Source: Undaria pinnatifida (Eukaryota; Sar; Phaeophyceae; Laminariales; Alariaceae). From it: a stretch of DNA of 64,000 bases. The notes under the pieces are model-generated. The model made no database searches, was not told the origin of the DNA, and saw only the letters and a program-made list of their open reading frames with translations. The translations under genes and the position numbers were made by a program. The stretch is from positions 5,193,896 to 5,257,895 of the forward strand of contig JABAKD010000014.1 in assembly GCA_012845835.1 (NCBI GenBank), in the 5' to 3' direction. This document shows positions 22,346 to 33,859 of this stretch, one piece after another (the first letter of the stretch is position 1; each line of letters begins with the position of its first letter).

Positions 22346-23960
22346 TGCCGTCGCCCTCGCCGGCGCTAATGGAACGATTGAACCCAGCCCAGCGTTCTGC
22401 GTTTCTACGCGTCTGGGCCCAACTCCCGCCGCACCTGCGGGAGATCGCGTTCGACTTAAACGACCCTGGCTGGGACCCCTCGGCCATCGAGCAACTGGGT
22501 GATGTGCTCTGCGACTTTCCTGACGTTGTCTCTACTTCGACGACGGATTTTGGGTATTGCTCCTTGATGTTGCTCCTTGATGCCCTTCGAAATCTCGGTT
22601 CCGAAAGGCAGCGCTCCGGTCACTTCACGGCCCCATGGCATAAACCCTATACTGGCCAAAGAAGGGGGCGCGACTACCTCGCGGCTGGGCTGATCTAGAC
22701 CTCGATTTCACCGTATTCGAGCCCACTGGTGGTTATCCCGAAGAAATCTGGCAGTGTGAAAATCACGGTGAACTACAAGAAAATCAACCAAATTAGCACG
22801 CTCAGCCAACTGCCGGTTTCCCGCGTGGACCAGGTCCTGGACCCCTTAGGCTCAGGTCGGGTGTTTTCCTTGTTCATTTGGTTTCCTCGTTCCACCAGAT
22901 AACAGCGCACAAGGACACAGTTCTCCATACAGCGTTCTGCACACCCACAGGCCTCTACGAGTGGCTCGCTATGCCTCAGGGCAGGAGCGCCTCGCTTGGG
23001 TGGTTCGTCAAGGTCATCAATGAGGTGATCAAGGACTTGAAATAGGTGGCAGCATACCTCGACGATGTCATCGTGTTCGATTCCGACCCGGTGGCGCAAG
23101 TTCGGACGATTCGCTTCCTCTTCGGGTGCCTCGAGAGCATAATCTCAAGCTTTCTCCTTCGAAGGCGCGATTGGATGCCACCGATGCGAACTTTCTGAGC
23201 CACTCCATTTCCCCAGCAGGCCTACGCCCAAACGCAGAAAAAATGTCGGCATTGACCAATATGCCGATGCCCACTGACTTAAGCAGGTGCGCGCACTCAT
23301 GGGTGGTGTCAACTATTACCGCAATTTTTTGCTCGACTTGTCGAAGAGGCTTCGCCCGATTAACGCGCTCCTCCGAAAGGGGCTTAAGTTTGCATTCACG
23401 CCTGCTGTGGAGAAGTTGGTGCGAGAAATCTTGGCGGAGCTCGCGACCCCGCCGGTCCTCGTTTTCCCCGATTGGGACGCCGTCGCCGACGGCTCATGCC
23501 AGTTTCACGTGTATTGCGACGCCTGCGTCGACGGGTTTGGCGCCGCTCCCGAATAGGAGCAGACGGGCGGCTCCATAAAACCCATCGGGTACATCAGCCG
23601 AGCTATGCTCGACTCGGAAAGGCATTAGATTCCTCTTGATTTGAGAATGGCAGCATCGTCCGGGCTCCCAACGCCTCCGCGGCTACCTTTGGGGCACCAA
23701 GTTCCGTTTATTCTCTGACCACAAGGCGCTGGAAAGCATAGGCAAAGTGGGGGACCACAACGCCCGAGTCGAAAGATGGCTCGAGTTCCTCACCGCGTTC
23801 GACTGCACACTCGAGTACCGCAAAGGGAGCGTAAACGGCAACGCCGACTTCCTGCCTCGTTTACCGGAGCCTGCCACGAAACATGTCCGCAATGGTTCGA
23901 CGAGTCTCACCCCTGTTGAGGATGGTGTGGCATATACCTCATAAGGGCTTGCGGGCTGCA
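22346..23960 (+). pseudogene. chromovirus reverse transcriptase and RNase H
   Basis: Pieces in changing frames give a gypsy RT: FPDVVSTSTTDFG, SPLVVIPKKSGSVKITVNYK, LVSSFHQITAHKDT, catalytic YLDDVIVFDSD (about 23055-23085), then NLKLSPSKARL and VRALMGGVNYYRNFL. RNase H follows with FHVYCDACVDGFGAA (23505-23550), IGYISRAML, FSDHKALESIGKVGDHNARV (23695-23770) and EYRKGSVNGNADFLPRLP. In-frame TAG near 23044 and 23554 and several frameshifts inactivate it. Confidence 0.88.
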
Positions 23961-24949
23961 CACTCCTTCCTCTCCGATTCCGGGTGTCGGCTTGGGTGAG
24001 CTAATGCCCCGCACCGAAAGTAATGCCTTGGGTGGGCTCCCTTTCGCTTCTTCCGACATTTGCGATATTCGCGCACACGGGCCACGTATGAGGTTTGACG
24101 ACTTTCCTACTCCTTCCAGGAGATTCACCGCACGTGTTTCTCCATCCGTCGCCACCGTCGATAGCTCTCCCGGCCGCAGGTGGGTCTACCATGCAGCCTT
24201 CCCGAAGCTCGGTATAAGGGACTGACTCGGTCGAGCCCACGGGCCCGACCGTGTCCGTCTCTACCTCGCCGGGCTCTCCGGCGCCCCAGACAATGACGCA
24301 GTCTTCAGACCGCATCTCCACTCGGACGCGGCGGCGTTCAGCAACAGGAGCTGGTAAGGCACCCCCTGCTGTCGACTATGGCTTCGGGCCCGGCGGGGCC
24401 CCTCGATCATCTTCCAGACGAGTCACAACCCCGTCGCGAGTCCCACGGCCGCGGCCGGCTCCGCCCGCCGCCGCGACCCCTGCTCTTGCCGACTCGCCGG
24501 TCCGCACGGTGCCACTTCCGTCCGACCGTGACCACGCAGAGCCTATGAGAACTCCTTTCTTACGGCTCACGCCGTGTTCTGGTGACACGCCGACTGCACC
24601 TGCAAGGTTGGATGCACTCGGCGACGTAGCTGAATTGAGGTTCGCTGATTCCGTCGCGCGTTATTCCCATGACAATTGGAAGCGAGAGCAGCACGCTGAG
24701 CCGACGTGCCACGCCACGATGCGTTACACCTCTATCGGCCGGCCGTCGGTTCTGCCGCCCGACTTTTTGGCGTGCTACCCCTCGCACAAGCGTCCCTCTC
24801 TCTCGGACATCCAGGGGCTGGCGGGTGAAGGTCGGTTACATAGAACCGACGACGACATCGTCCTACTCGTCCGTGACCCGACACCGCTGCCGATAAAGTC
24901 TGACAAACCCATCTCTGTGGAGCAACCTGCTTGCTTGCTAAACGACAAG

Positions 24950-25805
24950 CCGGTTCGCATCTACGCCCCCCTGCTCATGGGCCCTTATCATGCAAGCTTG
25001 TCATTCGACGGCCTCTTGCCACCTTGGCACCACGCGCGCGTTGCGCATGCTGGAGCAGTTCTTTTGGTGGATTGGCATGAATGTGTGCACCCGGTGATGG
25101 CTTCGCCACTGCTTGATGTGCCAAGCGCGGAAAACCCCACGGCTGACTGTCCGCTGGCCAATCATCTCAATGCCTCTACCGGAAGGTCCAGGTGTCGACG
25201 TCAGTGTTGACTACTTCGGCCCCCTTCCGGTGATGCCACGAGACAACACCTACATCTATCAGTCGTCGGGCCGGCAAAATCTCCGTCAATGCCGCTGAGT
25301 TCACCGCGAAGGGTACAGCCAATATCCTGGTGAACCAAGACATTCCCTTGTGGAGGGGCCCGCGCAACATATTCTCGACAACGGCCTGCAGTTCTTCTCC
25401 AAGCTTTCACAACCTGTATATCAGCTGTTTGGCGTGCGCAAGCTTGCTACAAGCTCCTATCATCCCAACTGTAACGGAGGCGTTGAGCGGGTGAACCACA
25501 CCATGGCCCAAATGCTGGCTATGGTCGTCAACGAGCGACAAGACGATTGGGACTTGCATCGTCCTCACGTCGAATTCCCTTACAACAATTCCGTCAGCAC
25601 GGCGATGGGCCTGGCGCCCAACGAGGTCCACATGGGCAGACTTCCACGTCTCCACCTGACGGTTTTCGACCGCACCGGCGTCGTGGGGCACCAGAGTCTG
25701 GTCCGCGACCACTTGGCGTATTGCGACATGGTCACCGACCGAAAAAAAAAAGCACGCGAACGACATTGTTCGCGCACACCACGCCCTCACCGTTTCTCGT
25801 GTTAA
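24950..25805 (+). pseudogene. chromovirus integrase
   Basis: A His/Cys zinc region (ACHSTASCHLGTTRALRML ... CLMCQARKT, about 24990-25130, with one TGA near 25096) leads into the catalytic core: VDVSVDYFGPLPV (25195-25235), NAAEFTAKGTANILVNQ in another frame, ILDNGLQFFSK (25372-25404) and HPNCNGGVERVNHTM (25463-25507). Frameshifts occur near 25260 and 25370. The 24.25-24.95 kb segment before it is Pro/Arg-rich and is not assigned to a known domain. Confidence 0.82.
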
Positions 25806-26229
25806 CAGCAGAAACTCCGCCTTCACGGACGCGCTGCGTCCGGCGCCTAACTTCGCTGTGGGTGGTTGAGCATAGGTGTACAACTCTGCCTCCACCATCC
25901 GCCGCGGTGTGAAGGCGAACACGGACGCCAATGTGCTCAAGGCCAAACTCGCGCTTAACCGGACGGGCCCTTACAAGATCCTGGCTCTCGGCCCCTGCTC
26001 CGCCGCCGAGACCCCGGACAGCTTGCCACTCAGGAGCAACCTCTATTTGGACCTCCCTTCCAAGCTTCCCGGTTCGGACGCTCGCCGGCGTGTGACGATT
26101 GAGCGCTGCAAGCCATGCGCCAACCCCCACGACAGCGGGGACATGCCCAAATACCTACCCGCGGGGCTAACGCAGCATGTGCTCAATAATTTTTCCAAGA
26201 AGTCCCCTCCGTAACAACGTCACTCAAGA

Positions 26230-26425
26230 CGATGTTCCGACCCCGCTCCAACGGCTGGAAGTGGAGCAGATCGCCGGCCATCAGTCGGTCTGGGGGAGAG
26301 GTGACGTCATCGCGGTGCTATACAAGACGCGTTGGGCGGGACTCTCTGAACCTTCCTGGGAGAGGGAAATGGACCTCCACCTCTCCCGTCCTCACGTTTT
26401 GCGTTATTGGGCCGGCAATGCCGGA
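26230..26425 (+). pseudogene. chromodomain of the chromovirus integrase
   Basis: QRLEVEQIAGHQSVWGRGD, VLYKTRWAGLSEPSWERE and LRYWAG form a chromodomain-like fold following integrase. In chromoviruses this module reads histone marks and directs insertion. Upstream frame breaks make it non-functional here. Confidence 0.75.
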
Positions 26426-26559
26426 CCAGCACCGCCAAACCAACCGCCTCGATCGCCGAGTGCGGATCGGGGCGGCACAGCGCGAGCTCTCCCGCAACAA
26501 CTTCCTAGCGCCGGGCTACGCTTGTGTTACTCCCGCCGATTGGCTCCACCGTTACCACG

Positions 26560-26836
26560 ACACGGTGCTAAGGGAGCCCCCTTTTGGTACAAGGGAGACG
26601 ACGGGTTGTCGCGGCTTGGAAAAATCAGCGCGGGCACAACCGAGGACAAGGTTTACCTGGTCCGCTTTCGGGACGACCCGGGGCCGATTAAACTCCCTCT
26701 TTCCCCGGCGCGCTACACGACTTCGACGGGAGCCGTACGAGACTCTCGGTGCCTGCAAGTTCACATCGCCAGCGTGTTTCCTCGGAGGACCCAACGTAAC
26801 TTGGAAAAGTCTCGAGGCGCGACCGTGGCCAGTTGA
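26560..26836 (+). pseudogene. conserved C-terminal tail after the chromodomain, Tudor-like
   Basis: FWYKGDDGLSRLGKISAG, VYLVRFRDDPGPIKLPLS and YTTSTGAVRDS lie after the chromodomain in the same frame and end at 26836. The truncated second chromovirus at 19221-19460 preserves the same segment. The pattern W/L-x-GKI...YLVRF-DDPG resembles a Tudor or SH3-like barrel; that assignment is an inference from the pattern. Confidence 0.55.
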
Positions 26837-27684
26837 CTTTCAAGCCACCGTTGCCCCTCGATAGTTCTCCATTTTTTTCTGGGTTACGGGGTTTTGAGTT
26901 TTTGCCTTTGGGTTGTCCGTGGTGTTTCGAGTGTTTTTTTTACTGGGTGTGGGGGATTCTATTTTTTTTTTTTTTTCAGTCCTGCCGGCACCCCCGCCCG
27001 CCCTGTGCCGGGTCAGAGTCCGGGTGTTCACGCCGCTATCTGAGGCGCAGGACTGCCGGTTTTTCGTGTTGTCCAATTCGCCCTGCCGATGCCCTCCTCA
27101 GCCCAGAGCCGGGGGGCGACCAGGGTACTCTGTTCGCGCATAGCGTTGCACAGGGCTATATATGTGACTGTGTGTTATTTATTTATTGATTTACTCCTTG
27201 TGTTGTATTTGTTCTGCTTGTTTCGGCTAAACTCCTCCCCCTCGCGGGGCTGTAGGTGGTGTCACCTTCCATCCGGGTATTAGTCGTTTTCTCATCTAAC
27301 CTTCGCCATGCCAATGGTCCGCGGGAGGTTTTAGGCATGATTTGTCCCTTGTATTAGGGCCTGCGTTCCCCTTCCTTTCGACAAAGGTTTGCCTTGCCGT
27401 AGTGCCTTTTCTGTGTTTTGTTTGCCGTAGGGTCTTTTCTGTCCCCCCCCCCGCCACACCGGCGGTACGCGACAGGTTTTTGATGAGTGGTTTGCCTTGT
27501 TACATGGTCTGCGTTTCCTTCAACTGCTTTTCTTCGCGTTTTTCCTGGCTCCATAGCCAGGCCGTTAGAGGTGTGGAAGTGGGTTTTGAGGCGCCGCATC
27601 TTCGTCTCATGGTCTAGTTCGTAGAACCAGAGTTTCCCCGAATCTCCCACATTCCTGCATATGCGGCTCATCAGGGTGGGCTAG
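26837..27684 (+). other. long untranslated 3' region of the chromovirus
   Basis: About 850 bp between the Pol end and the 3' LTR, with poly-T tracts and no coding signal. Parts are conserved in inverted orientation at 18576-19200, so it is a feature of the family and not foreign insertion. Confidence 0.65.
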
Positions 27685-27937
27685 TGTTAAGGTACGGCCT
27701 TGAAAGGCCTGCAATTATCTGATTTGATATGTAATTGGTCGTTTTCTTATGACATGTTGGCCTTATTTGTTAGGGGTAGTCAGGAAATGAAACCGAGGCA
27801 TGCGCCTCGGCTCTCAGTTGCTCTGTGGAAATAATGAAGCTGCTTCTCTACTACGGCTGAGAAAGTGAGTACTCACCGAGGACCTGCTCAACAGGCAGAC
27901 CTGCACGCGACACTCTGTGTCCCCACCTAGTAACTCA
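27685..27937 (+). repeat. 3' LTR of the chromovirus
   Basis: Starts TGTTAAGGTACGGCC, ends TAACTCA; 253 bp, matching the 5' LTR apart from the 14-base difference and point changes. Confidence 0.87.
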
Positions 27938-28228
27938 AGAGGGAGGACTTGGCCCTTGCGGTTGGAGGGGGCAGGGCCACAGGAGACAGGGGGGTACGTT
28001 ATCTAGTATTCGTAGTTTTCGGTTATTATTGGAAACATCGTTTCACCATTTCATCTGGATCTGTTGTTTCATAACGTTTCTGCTTTTGACACTCACGCCA
28101 CTTTGTCAGATGGCAAATGAAATAATAATATAGTTACAAGTAGTATTTTACGGTATCCTCCATGATGACCATTACTACACCGCGCATTAATAATTTCAAA
28201 TAATTTTGAAGAAAATGGTGTAACCGTC
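27938..28228. other. flank of the chromovirus insertion
   Basis: The first 60 bp continue the repeat interrupted by the chromovirus. The rest is AT-rich with no recognised feature. Confidence 0.4.
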
Positions 28229-28284
28229 AGGAGTAGTAGTAGTCGTAGTAGTCGCAGTAGATTCTAGAAGTAGTAGTCGTAGTC

Positions 28285-28318
<34 letters not shown>

Positions 28319-28320
28319 GA
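28229..28320. repeat. (TAG/GTA)n microsatellite
   Basis: Interrupted GTA trinucleotide array with a long pure run at its right end (about 28286-28318). Confidence 0.92.
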
Positions 28321-29061
28321 AGAAAAGTACGACGATGACATGCCCATCACTACTGACTGACTTAACTGCTGAGGGCACCTGTTACTCACCACGTACCTGG
28401 CATGTATGCGTTTATTTGACGATACTTCGAACGCACGAAAATACAGCTATCTGTGATATCAACCCGAAGCCGCACCCTGAACACATCCCAATCAACCAGT
28501 CAGTCTGTTTAGAGGTCGCCTTCATCGAGCACACGCAACAGTGTGCGACACATGCTACGTACCGTAACGGTGCTGCACCATTTTTCTTCCGAGGGTCCTC
28601 ACCTGATAAAGAGTCCCTATACGCCCCACCCAATAATAACCGATTTTGAGAAAAACGAGAAATAAATGAAGCCTGATGATGGACAAACCCCATGTTCTAC
28701 TACAACAATAGGTACCTAGAACAAATCATGTTGCAAAACACGAATGAACGAAATTCGGGCCAATTTGGGTCACTTACGAAGCCCTTGCAATTTCTCAGAG
28801 AATATTGTGGCCAAAAAGTGCCACCATACAACCCCTGTAGACTAGTATCGTAGCACGCATGCCTCAAATCGCCACATTTTTTTGCCCCTTTTTTCCCTTC
28901 ATTTAAACGTCCCGCAGAGATTTAAGCGGTGTCGCACGCGTACACGAGAACGATCAGATATATGGCGGGTACCCCCCGATTTATAAGAGCATCCCAAGAT
29001 AAGATCATTCGGCACTTAAGTCTTGAAAAAAAAGGTCTAATCGGCACGTACGTCCCGCCAT
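28321..29061. other. AT-rich intergenic DNA with a MITE A terminus
   Basis: No gene recognised. TATCGTAGCACGCATG at 28846-28861 matches the right end of MITE A, but no left end was found nearby. From about 28980, short matches to 61745-61815 lead into the satellite. Confidence 0.45.
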
Positions 29062-30413
29062 ACTAAAATCCATATATTATACTGCCCATTATTACAGGTG
29101 AGAGCAATGCGTATTATTAGTAGTTAAGAGCGTTTGTTTGTTTGCGATACTTTTTTGTGGTCATCGGGTGCTCTCATATCGGGGTATCCCTTATGTAGTT
29201 TTAGGCAAGAAATGTAACATGTGGACATCGTCAGACTGAGAAAAAATCAAAGCTGGCGTGCTTTAGAGATTTTTTTTTAATTACTTGAAAAAAAGTCCCA
29301 CAAAAAAAAAAAGTCAGCGGTTACCGCTATACTAAAAGCCATATATTATACTGCCCATTATTACAGGTGAGAGCAATGCGTATTATTAGTAGTCAAGAGC
29401 GTTTGTTTGCGATACTTTTTTGTGGTCATCGGGTGCTCTCACATCGAGGTATTCCCTATGTACTTTTAGGCAAGAAATATAACATGTGGATATCGTCAGA
29501 CTCAGAATAAATCACAGCTGGCGTGCTTAAAAGATATTTTTAAAATTACTTGAAAAAAAGTCCCACAAAAAAAAAAAAATCAGCGGTTACCGCTATACTA
29601 AAAGCCATATATTATACTGCCCATTATTACAGGTGGGTGAGAGCAATGCGTATTATTAGTAAAGAGCGTTTGTTTGTTTGTTTGCGATACTTTTTTGTGG
29701 TCATCGGGTGCTCTCACATCGAGGTATTCCCTATGTACTTTTAGGCAAGAAATGTAACATGTCATCTGGATATCGTCAGACCAGAATAAATCACAGCTGG
29801 CGTGCTTAAAAGATATTTTTAAAATTACTTGAAAAAAAGTCCCACAAAAAAAAAAAAATCAGCGGTTACCGCTATACTAAAAGCCATATATTATACTGCC
29901 CATTATTACAGGTGAGAGCGATGCGTATTATTAGTAGTCAAGAGCGTTTGTTTGTTTGCGATACTTTTTTGTGGTCATCGGGTGCTCTCACATCGAGGTA
30001 TTCCCTATGTACTTTTAGGCAAGAAATGTAACATGTGGACATCGTCAGACTCAGAATAAATCACAGCTGGCGTGCTTAAAAGATATTTTTAAAATTACTT
30101 GAAAAAAAGTCCCACAAAAAAAAAAAATCAGCGGTTACCGCTATAATAAAATCCATATATTATACTGCCCATTATTACAGGTGAGAGCAATGCATATTAT
30201 TAGTAGTTAAGAGCGTTTGTTTGTGTCCGATACTTTTTTTGTGGTCATCGGGTGCACTCACATCGGGGTATCCCCTATGTACTTTTAAGGCAAGAAATGT
30301 AACATGTTGTGGACATCGTCAGACTCAGACTAAATCACAGCTGGCGTGCTTAGAAGATTTTTTTAAAATTACTTGAAAAAAAAGACCACAACAAAAAAAA
30401 AAAGTCAGCGGTT
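29062..30413. repeat. five-copy 269-bp satellite
   Basis: Five tandem units starting at 29062, 29331, 29597, 29876 and 30145, each beginning ACTAAAA(T/G)CCATATATT and containing GGTCATCGGGTGCTC, ACATGTGGA, CAGCTGGCGTGCTT and a poly-A run before CAGCGGTTA. Units 2-4 are the most alike; units 1 and 5 are more diverged, as expected at array edges. A small GTTT length polymorphism lies inside each unit. Confidence 0.95.
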
Positions 30414-31740
30414 ATAAGAGAACCTCATACCTAACAAAACACAGATATTATCACACGAAGTAGCAGATCTCTACGAAACGAAACGAAATTAACTGTAGAC
30501 TCTCGAAAGATCATACAAAACGTAAAAAACAAAACAAAAAAACGATCAATCAAAAACGATTATTCATTGATTGATTGGTCTGGTGTTGTTCTTTTCAGCA
30601 GGACACACAAGGAAGGCAAGAAACAGACTCTGAAGGCAACGATATGGCCCAGCCACGTGCTAACCTCGTAAAAGATATTAAAATATTACTCATCGATGCC
30701 GAGACAAGGGAATCAAAAGCACTTTCTCAGCCGACGCACTACGTAAATAAAAGTACTCCGTTGGCGTTTCCTCCCCGGGCGTCGAGCCGGTACGGGCTAT
30801 ATAGTGTACACTCCCGGCCCCACGTTAGTGCCGTTTACCCTTTGGTGCGGGGGACCCAGATTAGTGCGGTGAAAATCGCTTGTCACGACCTCGTCCTGCA
30901 AAGACCGCACTACCCTGGATAGTTGGGGGTCCCAACTTAAGGCGGATTTTGTCCCATGGCAAGGGACCGTACTACAGAAGCACCACGACTGTGCGTACTC
31001 GTACTATTATCATGCCGAGGGTAATTTGCTGTCAAGGGTGACGCTGCAAGCCAAAACCACGACAAAGTCTGAACGCTGGTGGTGTCATCCGCAGAGAGTG
31101 AAAAGTACCGGGTATAATACCGAGAGGTCGTACAGAACTTACCGCAAGTGTCGGGTACCGGTATTCGAGGCGGTATATACCGAACCTTCAGTAGGGCATT
31201 TACCGATGAAAAGCAAAATATCCCCCGCTATAATACTTGGTATGTACCCCACCTAACATACGCTTAGATAATATCGCAAGCAGTAACTGCGGTACAGCAA
31301 CCGCGGTCGTTCGTCCATGGATGGCTGAACTCTCGAATAAGAAAACAAGAGACAGGCGAAGGAGGTGATTGATGTACAACTTCTCATTCCTTCAACCCGG
31401 CCGCGAAACCGACAATAATAATAAAACAGATGATATAAGGTACCGCCCCCCGCCCCCCCCGCCTCCCAACCCCGCCTCCCCAAGCGCATTCAACGAAAAA
31501 GAAAGCGCACTGCTTTCTCTTCGCGCAAAGACACCACCTCATGCCTAGAAAAAAAACGGGCATGCTCAACCCCTGCCTGGAAAAAAATGCATGTCACCAA
31601 ACCCATGCCACATATTTGCGGTGGGCGACTATTAACCGCGCTCGATTGAAATCTACCGCGATCAAAAACTAACCGCGAGCTGAGACAGAGACTCCGTGTG
31701 GTACAACTACAGTTGTGGTCGGAATTGTAAGGATCGTTTG
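30414..31740. other. intergenic stretch with pogo-like fragments
   Basis: No gene recognised. It holds AAACG-rich sequence (30470-30560), a pogo-like fragment (30800-30960) and two short C-rich runs near 31450. Confidence 0.4.
30800..30960. repeat. pogo-like fragment with TTAGTGCGG motifs
   Basis: TTAGTGCCGTTTACCC, GTGCGGGGGACCCAG and ATTAGTGCGGTGAAAATC are followed by CACGACCTCGTC, a combination repeated at 63375-63450. GGGACCC-type ends recall pogo/Tigger terminal repeats. No transposase was seen. Confidence 0.5.
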
Positions 31741-31744
31741 GTAC

Positions 31745-31905
31745 AGTAGAGGTCCCTCTATGGTGCCGGTTGCCTGCAATAGTGCCGGCGAAATCGCTAG
31801 GCACAGATGGGAACAGTCAGTAGTGGCAACATGCGGAGTAGCGCCGGTGGCCGGTATGTGCTGATACTTCTGGCTCGCACGAACCGTCACTATAGAGGGG
31901 CCAAT
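31745..31905. mobile_element. candidate pogo-like MITE
   Basis: CAGTAGAGGTCCCTCTATGG at the left and CACTATAGAGGGGCC at the right form short inverted repeats. The interior includes the repeat also found at 5258-5345. No transposase; exact ends uncertain. Confidence 0.45.
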
Positions 31906-33436
31906 ACCGTGTTCATACCAATATCTCAACCGTTCTCTATATTTCCGCCCTGGGTGGAACGAAATGTTAGGCCCGTTTGGTTTTATTAGAATTACCTTAT
32001 GAATGTCCCTATACTTTCGCCCAGATTGGCACTCTGCGGCAAAACGTTGTCCGGGCCCCTGTGAGAGGGTTGTCCACACGGTCAGACAACGGTTTATCCC
32101 GAGTTGCGACACTCTGTAAATTTTCACGCGATGGAAAATCACGGCCCACAAGAAACCCCACATTGATATTGCTACTGCAAAACCTATCCGACTCAAATGT
32201 CAGGCAGTTTTGTCCTCAAAACACGAGTGCAGTTCGAAAAGGCAACGTCGTACTACTGGAAATCCACTAATTCCAAGTAGCTTGTCCGCGAAAACGCGGA
32301 TGCCGTTCTAAATCCCCCAGCCCCTCCCCTCGCCCCCCCCCCCTCCGTTCCCCTCCGTTCCGGTTATCAAAGACGCAAGAAATTTAAGTCGCCCCCGCGC
32401 CTTAGCCCCCCCATCCATAAAAAAACAGCCGATTAAAAGCGTGTCGCCACGTTCGACCCAGCAACGGAACAAAACGGTTCGGTTCAGCCAGGCGCCGAGC
32501 GGGAAAAGCAAAAGAGAGGACAGCTAGGGCGCCAAAGGGGGGAGGCAGGAGATAACAAAAGGAGAGACACAGACAGACAGAAACAGCGAGGACAGCCAGC
32601 GCGCAGCCGACCACAACAAACGGGGAAGGCTCCAACACAAAAACCCGATTCCTTCCATCTACCCCACCCGCCCACCCGCCCACCCACCAACCGACCAACC
32701 CACCTACCCTCACGCCAATCAACAAACCATCCCGCACCCACCCACCCAGCCACCGGCCCGTCCCCCCACCTCCTGCTGCGTGCCAGACACAACCCAGCAC
32801 GGCACAGGGCGTCGTAAGCGCGAAGCAGGCAAAAACAAGGGCGGGATATATACTCTCACGCTCGTACCCTTTAACCTCAACGAACACAGAGAGCACCGAC
32901 CGATACATACGGTACCAAAACAAGAGCGGTGATGGTTGAGGTGGAGGTGGCATGGCGCAACCAGCCACATCGAGGCCCGCTCGCCCGCCCGCCAGCCCGC
33001 CCACCCGCCCGCCCGCGCGCCCGCCGGCCTGGCCGGCTCAGGCTCAGTGTGGTGGCGGCGCGACAAAAACAAATCTACCAAGAGGCCTTCAAATGTTTAC
33101 AAATCTCGTTATTATCCTTAGCAAGGCACGGCCAGAACCCCTCAAGAACAGAGCCCCCCCCCCCTCGCCATCGCCACCACCACCACCACCAAACCCACCC
33201 ACCACTCATTACGGCCGCAACCGCACTGCCTAGCCCGTGTCCCTGATTTCCTCCTCCACTCTCCTCTTCCAGCTCCCAAGAGTTCCCTTCAGCTTCCTCA
33301 AACCACCCCCCACCCAATCCCTCCCACACTACTGCATTCAAACGAACGCCAACCGCCACCCCCCCCTTTTCCCACGCCGGGGACAAAACCTCGTAGTACC
33401 CGCAAACTCCCAAAAACAGATTATATATCTTCTCCG
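31906..33436. other. low-complexity intergenic DNA
   Basis: No gene recognised. From 32300 it is strongly C-rich on the plus strand, with CCCA/CCCG runs (32655-33020) and CCACCA runs (33165-33200). Frames read here are translations of these runs. Confidence 0.5.
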
Positions 33437-33655
33437 GTCTCTGGCCTTAATATGCCTCTGCCTCCGGTTTTAACAGGCCACTGGTCTTAAAAAGGCTACT
33501 AGCCTCAAACGGTATCTTCCCTTGAAAGGCGTATAGCCTTAAAAAGCCTCTGGCCTTAAAAAGTTATCCGGCCTTGAAAGGACCTAACGTCTTGCATAGC
33601 CTTTGGTCTAAAAAGGCCTCCAACCTTAGAAGGGGTCTAGCCATCAAAGGCCTCA
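33437..33655. repeat. degenerate minisatellite of GGCCTTAAAAAGGCC type
   Basis: About ten loosely conserved units of 20-22 bp built on CTGGCCTTAAAAAGGC. Each unit is nearly self-complementary. Confidence 0.75.
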
Positions 33656-33820
33656 GGCAAGCGGCTCTGCGTGCGTCAGGGAATGTAACTGTAACGCTCT
33701 ACTGAACCGAAACAAACCGAACCGAACCGAACCGAAATTGCAAGGGGACGTTTACCGCCGTTTCCCTACAGCAGACACGCCTTTGCCTCGGAGAGCAGAA
33801 CCGAGCTTTCCCACCCTTAC

Positions 33821-33859
33821 CAGGTGGGCGAGCCGCTGCTGGTCGCGCTCCTGGCTTGC
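33821..33859 (-). CDS. host gene exon (13 codons)
   Basis: Acceptor CCCCCGAACAG, donor CTG|GTAAGG. Encodes ASQERDQQRLAHL. It follows a 312-bp intron after the 57-codon exon and keeps phase 0 at both ends. A strong pyrimidine-rich stretch precedes the acceptor. The next exon downstream was not found. Confidence 0.6.

Larger units (their letters stand above)
21079..27937 (+). mobile_element. Ty3/gypsy chromovirus, near full length, gag missing
   Basis: Two related LTRs (21079-21345, 27685-27937) enclose a tRNA primer site, a broken pol with protease-region sequence, RT, RNase H, integrase and chromodomain, and a long untranslated 3' region. Both flanks carry GGAGGA, consistent with a target duplication whose exact edge is unclear. 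Only about 400 bp separate the primer site from protease-region sequence, so gag has been lost; with the pol frameshifts this makes the copy non-autonomous. Confidence 0.9.

Noticed and set aside
24251-24950. Pro/Arg-rich frame as an independent gene
   Set aside because: It lies between RNase H and integrase of the chromovirus and is best read as linker sequence of the same broken pol.
29062-30413. CRISPR array
   Set aside because: Units are 269-bp contiguous tandem repeats without unique spacers, in a eukaryotic context.
31669-32196. 175-codon minus-strand frame
   Set aside because: Overlaps a pogo-like repeat, no family resemblance, and no splice or start context.
33075-33413. Minus-strand Gly/Trp-rich frame as a downstream host exon
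   Set aside because: Contains CCACCA-derived Trp runs and no phase-0 AG/GT pair; the only good acceptor puts a stop first.
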